A stretch of 64,000 bases of DNA from Paracoccus sp. (in: a-proteobacteria) (GCA_030538425.1 JAUNTZ010000007.1:1-64000), one strand, 5' to 3'; shown: positions 35,871-46,479, numbered from the stretch's first letter. Program-made: numbers and translations. Notes: generated by a model from the sequence alone, not told the origin.

Positions 35871-37451
35871 ATGACCACCCTGCGCGATGCCGCGATGACC
35901 TCCAAGGCCTGGCCCTTTGAAGAGGCGCGCCGGGTGCTCAAACGCTATGAAAAGTCGGACCCCGAAAAGGGTTATGTGCTGTTCGAGACGGGCTACGGCC
36001 CGTCGGGCCTGCCCCATATCGGCACCTTTGGCGAGGTTGCCCGCACCACGATGATCCGCCGCGCGTTTGAGATGATCAGCGACATTCCGACGCGGCTGTT
36101 CTGCTTTTCGGACGACATGGACGGGATGCGCAAGGTGCCTGAGAATGTGCCGCAGCAAGAGCTGTTGCAGGCCAATATTCAAAAGCCGCTGACCTCGGTG
36201 CCCGACCCGTTCGGCGAATATGACAGCTTCGGCGGGCATAACAACGCCATGCTGCGCCGCTTTCTGGACACGTTCGGCTTTGAGTATGAGTTCATCAGCG
36301 CGACCGAGTTCTACAAATCCGGCCAGTTCGACGACACGCTGCGGCTGGCGGCGGAACGCTATGACGACATCATGGCGATCATGCTCAAGAGCCTGCGTGA
36401 GGAACGCCAGCAGACCTATAGCTGTTTCCTGCCAATCCATCCCGAAACGGGCCGGGTGCTGTATGTGCCGATCAAGCACGTCGATGCGAAGGACGGCACC
36501 GTGACCTTCGACGACGAGGAGGGGCGCGAATGGACCCTTCCGGTCACGGGCGGTCAGGTCAAGCTGCAATGGAAGCCCGATTTCGGCGCGCGTTGGGCCG
36601 CATTGGACGTCGATTTCGAGATGTATGGCAAGGATCACAGCACCAACACGCCGATCTATGACGGCATCTGCCGCATCCTGGGCGGGCGGGCGCCGGAACA
36701 TTTCACCTATGAGCTGTTCCTTGACCAGCACGGGCAAAAGATCAGCAAATCCAAGGGCAACGGGCTGAGCATCGACGAATGGCTGACCTATGCGGCCACC
36801 GAAAGCCTGTCCTATTTCATGTATCAAAAGCCGAAAACGGCCAAGCGGATGTATTTCGATGTCATCCCCAAGGCGGTGGATGAATACCATCAGCAACTGC
36901 GCGCCTACCCGGATCAGACGCCAGAACAGCAACTGGCGAACCCGGTCTGGCATATTCACGGCGGCAATGTGCCGGCCAGCAATCTGGTGGTGCCGTTCCA
37001 GATGCTGCTGAATCTGGCCTCGGTCGCGGGGGCCAAGGACAAGGACGGGCTGTGGGGCTTTATCCGCCGCTATGCGCCCGATGCCAGCCCCGAAACGCAC
37101 CCGCAGCTTGACGCGGCGGCGGGCTATGCGGTGCGCTATTTCAACGATTTCGTGGCGCCTACGCGTGTGTTCCGCGCCCCCGACGCGCGCGAGGCTGCGG
37201 CGCTGCGCGAGTTGGACGATCGGCTGGCGGCATGGGACGGCGCGGCCGATCCCGAGGAGTTGCAAACAATGGTCTTCGCGGTCGGTCGCGATCATGGGTT
37301 CGAGCCGCTGCGCGACTGGTTCTCGGCGCTCTATCAGGTGCTGCTGGGCGCCGATCAGGGGCCGCGTTTCGGTGGTTTCATCGCGCTTTATGGCGTGGAT
37401 GAGACCCGCGCGCTGATTGCCCGCGCGCTTGCCGGTGAGCTGTCGGCTTAG
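35871..37451 (+). CDS. lysS: Lysyl-tRNA synthetase, class I
   Basis: 526 aa. Class I enzyme, as in most alphaproteobacteria, not the class II type. HIGH-type motif [13 protein letters not shown] (HIGT at 49-52) and KMSKS-type motif KISKSKGNG. The archaeal-like LysRS layout follows with a C-terminal helical anticodon-binding region. Start ATG 35871 after an upstream GGAG. Confidence 0.95.
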   Translation: MTTLRDAAMTSKAWPFEEARRVLKRYEKSDPEKGYVLFETGYGPSGLPHIGTFGEVARTTMIRRAFEMISDIPTRLFCFSDDMDGMRKVPENVPQQELLQANIQKPLTSVPDPFGEYDSFGGHNNAMLRRFLDTFGFEYEFISATEFYKSGQFDDTLRLAAERYDDIMAIMLKSLREERQQTYSCFLPIHPETGRVLYVPIKHVDAKDGTVTFDDEEGREWTLPVTGGQVKLQWKPDFGARWAALDVDFEMYGKDHSTNTPIYDGICRILGGRAPEHFTYELFLDQHGQKISKSKGNGLSIDEWLTYAATESLSYFMYQKPKTAKRMYFDVIPKAVDEYHQQLRAYPDQTPEQQLANPVWHIHGGNVPASNLVVPFQMLLNLASVAGAKDKDGLWGFIRRYAPDASPETHPQLDAAAGYAVRYFNDFVAPTRVFRAPDAREAAALRELDDRLAAWDGAADPEELQTMVFAVGRDHGFEPLRDWFSALYQVLLGADQGPRFGGFIALYGVDETRALIARALAGELSA

Positions 37452-37466
37452 GGTCTCGCAACAGGC

Positions 37467-37492
37467 AACGCGCGCCCCTTTAGGCGCGCGTT
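37467..37492 (+). terminator. Probable lysS terminator hairpin
   Basis: Perfect 10-bp stem AACGCGCGCC (37467-37476) / GGCGCGCGTT (37483-37492), 6-nt loop, 16 bp after the lysS stop. The downstream run AACCTCTCTTG is only weakly T-rich. Confidence 0.55.
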
Positions 37493-37564
37493 AACCTCTC
37501 TTGCCGATTTTCCCCTTGTCATGCGCGGCCCGTTCAGCCGGGCGCAACAAGGGGAGTTTCAGCC

Positions 37565-39859
37565 ATGAATATTGCAGTCACCGACGGGCTTTCGCTGATG
37601 CCGCCCGCCTTTTCCGCCGGTCTGGGCCGCTGGTCGCGTGAGTTCGGCACGGCGGGCAGCGCGACCTGGGCGGGCCAGCCCAATGCCAGCATCGTGGCCG
37701 CCGATCAGGATTTCGGCTCTTGCCTTGAGATCACCAAGGCCGAGGACACGACCCGCATCCGCTTCATGGGGGAAACGCCGATCATTCCGGGCACCTATCT
37801 GCGCATCTCGGCGCGGGTGCGTGCGGTCTCGGGGGCGCGGCCCTCATTGCGGATCGGGGCCTGGCCGGGCAGCGGCGGGCGGGCGCATGTCGCAGGTCTG
37901 GTCGAACAGGGGCCGGTGGTGACCCCCGGCAATTACAGCGATATCGTCGAGGTCTCGGCCATTGTCGGCACCGGCAACCGCGCGGGCGTGGATATGGCCT
38001 GGGGGCGGGGGCCGGTTTTCGGGCATTTCGGTCTGGACCTGACCGGCCCGAATGGCGGCACGATCCGCATCGAATCGATCAGGATCGAGGACGCCACAAA
38101 GACCTTTCTGCGCCAGATGATGGATTGGGTCGACGTGCGCGATTACGGCGCTTTGGGTGACGGCAGGACCGACGACCGTGAGGCGTTCCGCGCCGCCGAT
38201 GATGCCGCGCAGGGCCGCACCGTGGTGGTGCCGGCGGGGCAATATCTGATTGGCGACAATCTCACGCTGCGCTCACCCGTGCGGTTCACCGGCACGCTGA
38301 GCATGCCGCGCGCGGCGCGTCTTACGCTGATGGGCAGCTTTGATTATCCCAGCTATGCAAGCGCCTTTGGCGATGAGACCGAGGGGCTGAAGCGCGCGCT
38401 TCAGGCGCTGTTCGGCTTTACCGACCATGCCTCGCTTGACCTGCGCGGGCGGCGCATCGACCTGACCGAGCCGATGATCATGTCCGAGCTGGCGCCGGGG
38501 CTGACCAACTGGGCGAACCGCCGGGTGATCTGCAATGGCCAGATCCTTGTCGTCGATGGCCCGGCCTGGAAAACCGGCCGCGCCTCGTCGCAGGCGACCT
38601 ATTCAAGCGCGAACCCGCGTATGCTGACCAATGTGACCAATGTTGCGAATATTGAGGTCGGCTCACGCATCACAGGCGTCGGCGTCGGGCGTGAGATCTA
38701 TGTCAACGCCCGCAATATCGGGGCAGGCACGCTGACGCTCTCGCAGCCTCTCTATGGCGGCTCGGGCACGCGGACCTATCACTTTGAGCGCTACCGCTAT
38801 GTCTTTGACTTCATCGGGATGGAGCATTGCTCGCGCGTCAATTTCGCGGATCTTGACCTGTCGCTGTCGCGGGTGGCCAGCGGGATCATGCTGCCGGCAA
38901 GCGGGCAGATGTTCCATATTCGCGACTGTTATATCTCGGGCCCCGGGGATCGCGGGATCACTTCTCCGGGACGCGGCTGTCAGGATCTGATGGTGGATCG
39001 TTGTCAGTTCCTGTCGGCGGAAATGGATCTTCCGGCGCAGGAGCGCCGCTCGGTCGCGATTAATATCAACGCCAATGACGCCAAGATCCGGCATAACCGC
39101 TTTGTGCGTTTCGGCACCTTCATGGTGGCGGCGGGGACCGGGCATCTTCTGGTCGGCAATCACTGGTTTCAGGGCGACAATACCGATCTGGGCAAGCGGG
39201 TGCCGGGTCTGGTGCTGACGCAGACGAATTGCAAGACCTCGATCACCGGGAATTATATCGACAATAACACGATCGAATGGACCAACGAATATCAGGCCGA
39301 CCCCGATTTCGGGCCGGACCAGTATTCCTTTGGCGGCCTGGCCATCACCGGCAACCATTTCACCGTTCAGGGCGTGCTGCCCGATTTCACATGGCTGTCG
39401 GTCAAGCCCTACGGCAAGGGCCACCACATCCATGGCCTGTCGGTGACGGGCAACGTGTTCCGTTCGCTCTATAACCGGGTCAGCCGGATTGAGAAGGTGG
39501 ACACGACCTTCGCCGATCTGGACTATAACCGGATGCGGAACATCCGGTTTGAGGGGAACACCTTCAATATGGTGGATAATTTCGTGTCGAACCCGGTCAC
39601 GGTCAGCCACCGCCAGAACACGGCGCAGGCCAGCTGGACGGTGCCGGTCACCGCGCAGCTTCCGTTCCGGGGCTGGGCCAAGACGGTGGAATCGGTGGTC
39701 GCGGAATCGGTCATCAATGATGCCGGATCGGGCCGCCTGACCGAGATGCCATGGGTCCGCCGCGCCCATGGGCCGACCCGGCAGAACATCGTTCTGGAAT
39801 GGTCGCGCCCCGCGCGCGGCGCCATCGCGATGAAGGTGCGCATGGACGAGCCGAACTAG
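37565..39859 (+). CDS. Right-handed beta-helix (pectate-lyase superfamily) protein, spike-like
   Basis: 764 aa, no signal peptide. Residues 1-180 form a beta-rich N-terminal domain (carbohydrate-binding-like). The pectate_lyase_3 entry motif VDVRDYGALGDGRTDDREAF starts near residue 193, followed by many short beta-helix turns with N/D ladders and a C-terminal cap. Cytoplasmic synthesis plus this layout is typical of phage tail or capsid spikes that bind surface polysaccharide. In Rhodobacterales a similar protein is the GTA head spike GhsB; that identity is inference, supported by the GTA lysis genes at 58.9-60.0 kb. AGGGGAG SD 8-9 nt upstream. Confidence 0.6.
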   Translation: MNIAVTDGLSLMPPAFSAGLGRWSREFGTAGSATWAGQPNASIVAADQDFGSCLEITKAEDTTRIRFMGETPIIPGTYLRISARVRAVSGARPSLRIGAWPGSGGRAHVAGLVEQGPVVTPGNYSDIVEVSAIVGTGNRAGVDMAWGRGPVFGHFGLDLTGPNGGTIRIESIRIEDATKTFLRQMMDWVDVRDYGALGDGRTDDREAFRAADDAAQGRTVVVPAGQYLIGDNLTLRSPVRFTGTLSMPRAARLTLMGSFDYPSYASAFGDETEGLKRALQALFGFTDHASLDLRGRRIDLTEPMIMSELAPGLTNWANRRVICNGQILVVDGPAWKTGRASSQATYSSANPRMLTNVTNVANIEVGSRITGVGVGREIYVNARNIGAGTLTLSQPLYGGSGTRTYHFERYRYVFDFIGMEHCSRVNFADLDLSLSRVASGIMLPASGQMFHIRDCYISGPGDRGITSPGRGCQDLMVDRCQFLSAEMDLPAQERRSVAININANDAKIRHNRFVRFGTFMVAAGTGHLLVGNHWFQGDNTDLGKRVPGLVLTQTNCKTSITGNYIDNNTIEWTNEYQADPDFGPDQYSFGGLAITGNHFTVQGVLPDFTWLSVKPYGKGHHIHGLSVTGNVFRSLYNRVSRIEKVDTTFADLDYNRMRNIRFEGNTFNMVDNFVSNPVTVSHRQNTAQASWTVPVTAQLPFRGWAKTVESVVAESVINDAGSGRLTEMPWVRRAHGPTRQNIVLEWSRPARGAIAMKVRMDEPN

Positions 39860-39869
39860 AGCATCCCAC

Positions 39870-40467
39870 AAGCAGGCGCATGACAGGCCCCCTTGCCGTG
39901 ATGGCAAGGGGGTTTTCGTCGTGAGCCGGGTAAGGCCTGCCGGTTTCCCGCCCGTTTCCTCTGCCGCAGTTACCCATCCGACCCATTTCCTACCCTGTCT
40001 GTTTCCCATCCCGACCGTCCCCCCCCACACACAGGCGCATGAGGGGCCACCTTTCGAAGCACGGCGAGGGGGGTTTACCGCGTGGTGCGGACTGGGCCGC
40101 CGGTTCCCCGCTCGTTCCATATGCCGCCGTTAACCATCCGACCGATTCCTACCCTGTCCGCTACACATCCCCGCCGTCCACCCAAACAGGCACATGACAG
40201 GCCGCCTTGGCGTGATGGCAAGGGGGCTATCTCGCGTGGTCCGGTCCGAGCCGCTCCATTCCCTATCCCCGCCGTTACCGATCTGACCAACTCCCTAACC
40301 TGTTCCCCATCCCGGCCGCTCCCTGACCTGTCCTTCCTCCATCCCGGCGGCTCCCTATCCTCTCCCGTCGCTATCCTCACCGTTCGCCATTCTCTCCGTT
40401 TACGATCCCGGCCGTTCCTCATCACGCCTGCCCCCATCCCGCCCGCTCCCCACCCCGCCATTCCCGC
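39870..40467 (+). repeat. Degenerate tandem repeats between beta-helix gene and sulP
   Basis: 678-bp gap without a gene. Three units begin with CAGGCRCATGA at 39873, 40032 and 40187 (steps 159 and 155); each starts with a copy of the upstream gene's terminator. The remainder is C/T-rich and becomes a 32-bp tandem repeat with an ATCCCGGCCG-like anchor at 40309, 40341, 40373, 40405 and 40436. Plus-strand frames stay open through it by composition, which extends the sulP frame artificially upstream. Confidence 0.8.
39888..39916 (+). terminator. Terminator of the beta-helix gene
   Basis: Perfect 10-bp stem CCCCCTTGCC (39888-39897) / GGCAAGGGGG (39903-39912), loop GTGAT, then TTTT. Decayed copies recur at about 40047 and 40201. 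Confidence 0.85.
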
Positions 40468-40537
40468 CCCCGCGCGGTTGACAAGCGCTTCGCCTGCGCG
40501 CCTGATACGGGCGAAACCGCCCATCGGAGACCAAGCC

Positions 40538-42100
40538 TTGCCCCTGCCGAGATACCGCCCCGCCATTCTGGACATCTCGGCGCGGGGGCTGCAAAGCGAT
40601 CTTCAGGCCGCGCTGACCGTGGCGATTGTCGCGCTGCCTTTGTCGATGGCGATTGCGATTGCCTCGGGCGTGGGGCCGGATCGGGGGCTGGTCACGGCGG
40701 TGATCGGGGGCTTTCTGGTCTCGGCCATGGGCGGAAGCCGGATGCAGATCGGCGGGCCTGCGGGGGCGTTCATCGTACTGGTCGCCTCCTGCGTGGCGGC
40801 CATCGGGATCGACGGGCTGATCCTGGCCACGATGATGTCGGGCCTGTTTCTGGCCGTGCTGGGCCTGCTGAAAATGGGCGGCTATATCCGCTATATTCCC
40901 TATCCGGTGACGGTGGGCTTTACCGCCGCCATCGGGCTGATCATCCTTGCCAGCCAGTTCAAGGATCTGTTCGGCCTGCAACTGGCAGGGGCCGAGCCCG
41001 GGCCGTTGCTGGAGAAAATCCCCGCGCTCTGGGCCGCGCGTGAGACGGCGGCGCTTGCGCCTTTCGGACTGGCTCTGGCGACAATCGGCGTTATTCTGGC
41101 CTTGCAGCGATATGCGCCGCGGCTGCCCTCGCTGCTGATCGGGGTGGTGTTCGCGACGCTGGCCGGGCTGGTCCTGCCGGTTGAGACGGTGGCCGACCGC
41201 TTCGGCGCGCTGCCCGCCGGGCTGCCCGCGCCGGTCCTGCCTGCCTTTACGCTTGACGCCATGCGCGCCGCGCTGCCCTTCGCGGTGGCCTTCACCCTGC
41301 TGGGCGCGATTGAATCGCTGTTATCGGCCGTGGTGGCCGACCAGATGGCCGGCACCCGGATGCGCCCCGATGATGAGCTGATCGGGCAGGGCATCGCGAA
41401 TATCGGCTCGGGCCTGTTCGGGGGCTTCTGCGTCACCGGCACGATTGCGCGGACCGCGACCAATGTGCGGGCGGGCTCGACCGGGCCGATCTCGGGGATG
41501 CTTCATGCGGGGATGCTGCTGTTGTTTCTGCTGCTGGCCGCGCCCTTGGCCGGGGCGATCCCGCTGGCGGCTCTGGCCGGTCTGCTGACGATCGTCGCGT
41601 GGAACATGATCGAGCTTCACGCCATTCGCGGCCTGCTGCGCGCCAGCCGGGGTGAGGCGATGGTGCTGGTGGTGACCTTCCTCACCGTCGTCTTCCGCGA
41701 CGTGACCGAGGGGATAATCTTAGGCTTTGCACTGGGCGGCGTCGTCTTCATCGCGCGCATGGCCGCGATGACCGGGGCCGAAAGCGCGCGGGTGCCGGAT
41801 CTGCCCGATGATGTGATGATGGTGCAGCTGCGCGGGCCGGTCTTTTTCGGCGCGGTCGCGCAGCTTGAATCGGTGCTGGACAAGATCAAGGACCACCCGC
41901 GGCTGATGGTGCTTGACCTGCGGCAGGTGCCGATGATCGATTCATCCGGTGTCCGCATGATTGCCGAGATGGCCGAACGCATGGCGCGGCGCGACACGAA
42001 ACTGGCGGTTCTGGGCGCGAATGCGCCGGTGCGGCTGGCGCTGCGCGGCATCCGGCTGCGCCATCTGTCGCGTCTGGATCCCGCGCGGTTTTGTGAATAA
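40538..42100 (+). CDS. SulP family inorganic anion transporter with STAS domain
   Basis: 520 aa. Starts at TTG 40538 with GGAGA 7 nt upstream; the longer open frame upstream is repeat DNA. Ten or more membrane helices (from ALTVAIVALPLSMAIAIASGVGP), the SulP segment AFIVLVASCVAAIGIDG, and a cytoplasmic STAS domain with LMVLDLRQVPMIDSSGVRMI near residue 450. SulP proteins move sulfate, bicarbonate or dicarboxylates; the substrate is not readable. A weak link to the sulfotransferase locus is possible but the genes are 11 kb apart. Confidence 0.88.
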   Translation: MPLPRYRPAILDISARGLQSDLQAALTVAIVALPLSMAIAIASGVGPDRGLVTAVIGGFLVSAMGGSRMQIGGPAGAFIVLVASCVAAIGIDGLILATMMSGLFLAVLGLLKMGGYIRYIPYPVTVGFTAAIGLIILASQFKDLFGLQLAGAEPGPLLEKIPALWAARETAALAPFGLALATIGVILALQRYAPRLPSLLIGVVFATLAGLVLPVETVADRFGALPAGLPAPVLPAFTLDAMRAALPFAVAFTLLGAIESLLSAVVADQMAGTRMRPDDELIGQGIANIGSGLFGGFCVTGTIARTATNVRAGSTGPISGMLHAGMLLLFLLLAAPLAGAIPLAALAGLLTIVAWNMIELHAIRGLLRASRGEAMVLVVTFLTVVFRDVTEGIILGFALGGVVFIARMAAMTGAESARVPDLPDDVMMVQLRGPVFFGAVAQLESVLDKIKDHPRLMVLDLRQVPMIDSSGVRMIAEMAERMARRDTKLAVLGANAPVRLALRGIRLRHLSRLDPARFCE

Positions 42101-42109
42101 TTTACAAAA
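42089..42109. promoter_or_regulatory. AT-rich inverted repeat upstream of acs
   Basis: TTTTGT (42089-42094) and ACAAAA (42104-42109) with a 9-nt spacer, overlapping the sulP stop codon. A direct copy of its right half, TTTACAAAA, recurs at 42133-42141. It lies in the otherwise AT-rich 176-bp acs leader and could be an operator for acs control. Confidence 0.4.
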
Positions 42110-42276
42110 TGCCGCGCTTTTGCGTCAATGTATTTACAAAAATATCCTTTGAAAATTAGGGTTTGCGTGAAATGGCGAATATGATTAACTGATCCTGACG
42201 ATGGGTTGCGTCAAGCCGCGCAGAGGAGGCCGGGCTTGGTTCGCGCGCAGCCTTTCAGCTGTCAGGGGAGAGAGTC

Positions 42277-44235
42277 ATGTCCGTTGAAACTATTGCAAAA
42301 CATCCCATTCCGGCGGGGTTCGAAAAGGCCCATGCGACGCCCGAATCATATCAGGTGATGTATGCCGAATCGATGTCCGATCCCGAAGGGTTCTGGTCGC
42401 GCGAAGGGCAGCGCCTTGACTGGATCAAGCCCTATACCAAGGTCAAGGACACGGATTTCACCTATGGTCAGGTCTCGATCAAATGGTTTGAGGATGGGGT
42501 TCTGAACGCCTCGGTCAACTGCATCGACCGCCATCTGGCCACGCGCGGCGAGCAGACCGCAATCATCTTTGAGCCGGACGATCCCGCGACCCCCGCCCGC
42601 CACATCACCTATCGCGAGCTGTCTGAGCAGGTGAACCGCATGGCCAATGTCCTGCTGAGCCAGGGCGTGATGCGCGGCGACCGGGTGGTGATCTATCTGC
42701 CGATGATCCCTGAGGCGGCCTATGCGATGCTGGCCTGTGCGCGGATCGGGGCGATCCATTCCATCGTGTTCGCGGGCTTTTCGCCCGACGCTCTGGCCAA
42801 CCGGATCAATGATTGCGGCGCGAAACTGGTGATTACCGCCGACACCGCGCCGCGCGGCGGGCGGCGCACCGCGCTCAAATCGAATACCGACGCGGCGCTG
42901 CTGCATTGTTCCGACCGGGTGCGCTGCCTTGTCGTCAAGCATACCGGCGACCAGACGACATGGGTTCAGGGCCGCGATGTCGATGTGCTGGCGCTGATGG
43001 AGACGGCAAGCCCGGACTGCCCGCCGCGCCCGATGGGGGCGGAAGATCCGCTGTTCATCCTTTACACCTCGGGTTCGACCGGCAAGCCGAAGGGCGTGGT
43101 CCATACCACCGGCGGCTATCTGGTCTATGCCTCGATGACCCATCAATATGTGTTCGACTATAACGAGGGGGATGTGTTCTGGTGCACCGCCGATGTGGGT
43201 TGGGTCACGGGCCACAGCTATATCGTCTATGGCCCGCTGGCCAATGGCGCGACCACGATCATGTTTGAGGGCGTGCCGACCTTCCCCGATCCCGGCCGCT
43301 TCTGGGAGGTTTGCGCCAAGCATAAGGTGACGCAGTTCTATACCGCGCCGACGGCGATCCGCTCGCTGATGGGGCAGGGGCCGGAATGGGTTGAAAAGCA
43401 TGACCTGTCGAGCCTGCGCGTGTTGGGCTCGGTCGGTGAGCCGATCAACCCCGAGGCGTGGAACTGGTATGACAAGCATGTCGGAAAAGGCCGCTGCCCC
43501 ATCGTGGACACGTTCTGGCAGACAGAGACCGGCGGTCATATGATCACCAGCCTGCCCGGCGCGATTGAGACCAAGCCCGGCGCGGCCACGCTGCCCTTCT
43601 TCGGGGTGAAACCCGCCGTTCTGGACCCGCAAACCGCCGAGGTGCAGGAGGGCAACGGGGTTGAGGGGGTGCTGTGCATCGCCGATAGCTGGCCCGGCCA
43701 GATGCGCACGCTTTGGGGCGACCATGAGCGCTTTCAGGAGGCGTATTTCCAGCAATACAAGGGCTATTACTTCACCGGCGACGGCTGCCGCCGCGATGAG
43801 GACGGCTATTACTGGATCACCGGGCGGGTTGATGACGTGATCAACGTCTCGGGCCACCGGATGGGCACCGCTGAGGTGGAATCCGCGCTTGTCGCCCATG
43901 CCAAGGTCGCCGAGGCCGCTGTGGTGGGTTACCCGCACCCGCTCAAGGGGCAGGGCATCTATGCCTATGTGACCCTGATGAACGACATCGAGCCGTCCGA
44001 GGATCTGCGCAAGGAACTGGAATCCTGGGTCCGCACCGAGATCGGCCCGATTGCCAAGCCCGACCTGATCCAATGGGCACCGGGCCTGCCGAAAACCCGT
44101 TCGGGCAAGATCATGCGCCGCATCCTGCGCAAGATTGCCGAGGATGATTTCGGCGCGCTTGGCGACACCTCGACCCTGGCGGAGCCTGAGGTCGTGGACG
44201 ACCTGATCGCCAACCGCATGAACCGGGGTGAGTAA
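42277..44235 (+). CDS. acs: Acetyl-CoA synthetase (AMP-forming)
   Basis: 652 aa, the normal length. Makes acetyl-CoA from acetate, ATP and Co[63 protein letters not shown] and the acetylation-site motif [10 protein letters not shown] (Lys611) are visible. It is followed by an uptake system and signalling genes on the same strand, so this is an acetate-use module. Confidence 0.97.
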   Translation: MSVETIAKHPIPAGFEKAHATPESYQVMYAESMSDPEGFWSREGQRLDWIKPYTKVKDTDFTYGQVSIKWFEDGVLNASVNCIDRHLATRGEQTAIIFEPDDPATPARHITYRELSEQVNRMANVLLSQGVMRGDRVVIYLPMIPEAAYAMLACARIGAIHSIVFAGFSPDALANRINDCGAKLVITADTAPRGGRRTALKSNTDAALLHCSDRVRCLVVKHTGDQTTWVQGRDVDVLALMETASPDCPPRPMGAEDPLFILYTSGSTGKPKGVVHTTGGYLVYASMTHQYVFDYNEGDVFWCTADVGWVTGHSYIVYGPLANGATTIMFEGVPTFPDPGRFWEVCAKHKVTQFYTAPTAIRSLMGQGPEWVEKHDLSSLRVLGSVGEPINPEAWNWYDKHVGKGRCPIVDTFWQTETGGHMITSLPGAIETKPGAATLPFFGVKPAVLDPQTAEVQEGNGVEGVLCIADSWPGQMRTLWGDHERFQEAYFQQYKGYYFTGDGCRRDEDGYYWITGRVDDVINVSGHRMGTAEVESALVAHAKVAEAAVVGYPHPLKGQGIYAYVTLMNDIEPSEDLRKELESWVRTEIGPIAKPDLIQWAPGLPKTRSGKIMRRILRKIAEDDFGALGDTSTLAEPEVVDDLIANRMNRGE

Positions 44236-44358
44236 CACCGCAGAATGACGCGGGGGCATACGCGCCCCCGCACCATCGCGCAGGGCCGGCCGCCGTCACG
44301 GCCCCGCGCGCAAGACCCGACGGCGAGGGACGTGTCTTTGAGGGAGGAAACTGGGGAC

Positions 44359-44616
44359 ATGAACGACAAACATTCCACAAACGCCTATTGGCAGGCGAAT
44401 GTGCGGATCATCTGGATCTGTCTGGCCATCTGGGCGCTTGTGTCCTTTGGCTTTGGCATCCTGCTGCGTCCGCTTTTGTCAGGCATCAGCTATGGCGGCA
44501 CGGACCTTGGTTTCTGGTTCGCGCAGCAGGGCTCGATCCTTGTCTTTATCGTGCTGATCTTCTGGTATGCGTGGCGCATGAACCGGCTGGATCGTGAACA
44601 TGGCGTCGAGGAGTAA
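44359..44616 (+). CDS. DUF4212 sodium symporter small subunit
   Basis: 85 aa with two membrane helices (IIWICLAIWALVSFGFGILL and SILVFIVLIFWYAW). DUF4212 proteins are always next to a sodium:solute symporter and are regarded as its small subunit. The stop is 3 bp before the symporter start. ATG at 44359 after a GGGGA SD. Confidence 0.88.
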   Translation: MNDKHSTNAYWQANVRIIWICLAIWALVSFGFGILLRPLLSGISYGGTDLGFWFAQQGSILVFIVLIFWYAWRMNRLDREHGVEE

Positions 44617-44619
44617 ACC

Positions 44620-46443
44620 ATGAGCCAGTTTACCCTTAACCTTATTTTCATCGGCCTGTCCTTCGCGCTTTATTTCGGCATCGCGATCTGGGCGCGGGCG
44701 GGTTCGACGGCTGAATTCTATGCCGCGAACCGGGGCGTTCACCCGGTCATGAACGGCATGGCCACGGCGGCGGACTGGATGTCGGCGGCCTCGTTCATCT
44801 CGATGGCGGGTCTGATTGCCTTTACCGGCTATGACAACTCGGTCTATCTGATGGGCTGGACCGGCGGCTATGTGCTGCTGGCGCTGCTGCTGGCGCCCTA
44901 TCTGCGCAAGTTCGGCAAGTTCACCGTGCCGGAATTCATCGGCGACCGCTTTTATTCCAAGACCGCGCGGATCATCGGCGTTGTCTGCCTGCTGACCATC
45001 TCGATCACCTATGTGATCGGCCAGATGGAGGGCGTGGGCATCACCTTCTCGCGCTATCTCGAGGTTGAGAAATCGACCGGGCTGTGGATCGGCGCAGCGG
45101 TCGTGTTCGCCTATGCGGTTCTGGGCGGGATGAAGGGCGTGACCTATACGCAGGTTGCGCAATATGTCGTGCTGATCATCGCCTATACGATCCCTGCGGT
45201 ATTCATCTCGATGCAGCTGACCGGCAATGCGCTGCCGCAGATGGGCCTGTTCGGCACCACCGATTCGGGCGTGCATCTGCTGACCAAGCTGGACCAGATC
45301 GTGACCGATCTTGGGTTCAATTCGTATACCGGGCATCACTCGTCCACGCTGAATATGTTCCTGTTCACCATGGCGCTGATGATCGGGACCGCCGGTCTGC
45401 CGCATGTCATCATCCGCTTTTTCACCGTGCCGAAGGTCTCGGACGCGCGGTCCTCGGCGGGTTGGGCGCTGATCTTCATCGCGCTGCTTTACACTGTGGC
45501 TCCGGCTGTGGGTGCGATGGCGCGCATGAACCTCAACACGACCATGTGGCCCAATGCCGCAACCACGACGACCGCCTATGAAGGTGGCGCGGTTGAGCTG
45601 GCCGCGATTGAGACCGCACCTGAACTGCAATGGATGCGCAACTGGCAGACCACCGGCCTCTTGAACTGGGAAGACAAGAACGGCGACGGCCTGATCCAGT
45701 ATTACAACGACCGCCCCGGCGCGACTGATGCGCAGGGCCGCCCGATGGCGGATATTGCGGCCGAAAACGGCTGGGCTGGCAATGAGCTGGTGACGGTCAA
45801 CCAGGACATTCTGGTTCTGGCCAACCCCGAAATCGCCAACCTGCCGGGCTGGGTCATCGCCATCGTGGCGGCGGGCGGTCTGGCGGCGGCTCTGTCCACC
45901 GCGGCGGGCCTGCTTCTGGCGATCTCGGGCGCGGTCTCGCATGACCTTGTCAAAGGCGCGTTCAACCCGAACATCTCGGAACGCGGTGAGCTGATGGCGG
46001 CGCGTGTCTCGATGGCCGTGTCGATCCTTGTGGCCACGCTGCTGGGTCTGAACCCGCCGGGCTTTGCGGCGCAGACGGTGGCTCTGGCCTTTGGTCTGGC
46101 GGCATCGTCGATCTTCCCGGTGCTGATGATGGGCATCTTCTCCAAGCGCGTGAACAGCCAGGGCGCGATCTGGGGGATGCTGGCCGGGATGATCTCGACC
46201 ACCGTCTATATCTTCCTTTACAAAGGCTGGTTCTTCATCGGTGGCACCAATGTGTTCAACGATGTGCCGGCAGAGTGGATCTTTGGCATCTCGCCCGCCG
46301 CCTTTGGCACCGTGGGCGCGCTGATCAACTTTGCGGTCGCCTATATCGTCTCGGGCATGACCGGCGAAGTGCCGGAGGACGTCAAGGACATGATCGACGG
46401 GATCCGCGTGCCGAAAGGTGCGGGCGCCGCGATCGACCACTAA
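44620..46443 (+). CDS. Sodium:solute symporter family protein (acetate-type)
   Basis: 607 aa, about 13 membrane helices. SSS hallmarks: AEFYAANRGVHPVMNGMATAADWMSAASF at the N-terminus in segments, YVIGQMEGVGITFSRYLEV, AGLPHVIIRFFTVP and AAGGLAAALSTAAGLLLAISGA. The DUF4212-paired subgroup and the acs neighbour suggest acetate or another monocarboxylate. An 11-bp hairpin follows at 46452-46479. Confidence 0.9.
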   Translation: MSQFTLNLIFIGLSFALYFGIAIWARAGSTAEFYAANRGVHPVMNGMATAADWMSAASFISMAGLIAFTGYDNSVYLMGWTGGYVLLALLLAPYLRKFGKFTVPEFIGDRFYSKTARIIGVVCLLTISITYVIGQMEGVGITFSRYLEVEKSTGLWIGAAVVFAYAVLGGMKGVTYTQVAQYVVLIIAYTIPAVFISMQLTGNALPQMGLFGTTDSGVHLLTKLDQIVTDLGFNSYTGHHSSTLNMFLFTMALMIGTAGLPHVIIRFFTVPKVSDARSSAGWALIFIALLYTVAPAVGAMARMNLNTTMWPNAATTTTAYEGGAVELAAIETAPELQWMRNWQTTGLLNWEDKNGDGLIQYYNDRPGATDAQGRPMADIAAENGWAGNELVTVNQDILVLANPEIANLPGWVIAIVAAGGLAAALSTAAGLLLAISGAVSHDLVKGAFNPNISERGELMAARVSMAVSILVATLLGLNPPGFAAQTVALAFGLAASSIFPVLMMGIFSKRVNSQGAIWGMLAGMISTTVYIFLYKGWFFIGGTNVFNDVPAEWIFGISPAAFGTVGALINFAVAYIVSGMTGEVPEDVKDMIDGIRVPKGAGAAIDH

Positions 46444-46451
46444 ACACCAAG

Positions 46452-46479
46452 GCCGCGCCCCCAGATCCGGGGGCGCGGC
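46452..46479 (+). terminator. Strong GC hairpin after symporter gene
   Basis: Perfect 11-bp stem GCCGCGCCCCC / GGGGGCGCGGC with a 6-nt loop AGATCC, lacking a T-run. It may protect upstream mRNA or partially terminate before the signalling genes. Confidence 0.45.

Noticed and set aside
37491..37496. TTAACC before the beta-helix gene as a CtrA site
   Set aside because: It is a single half site that is part of the lysS hairpin; not enough to call regulation.
40082..40537. Upstream extension of the sulP frame
   Set aside because: It is Pro/Ser-rich translation of repeat DNA. The SulP N-terminus and a spaced SD support TTG at 40538.
42346..46440. Long minus-strand frames opposite acs and the symporter gene
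   Set aside because: Shadows of clear genes; His/Arg-rich translations with no homology pattern.
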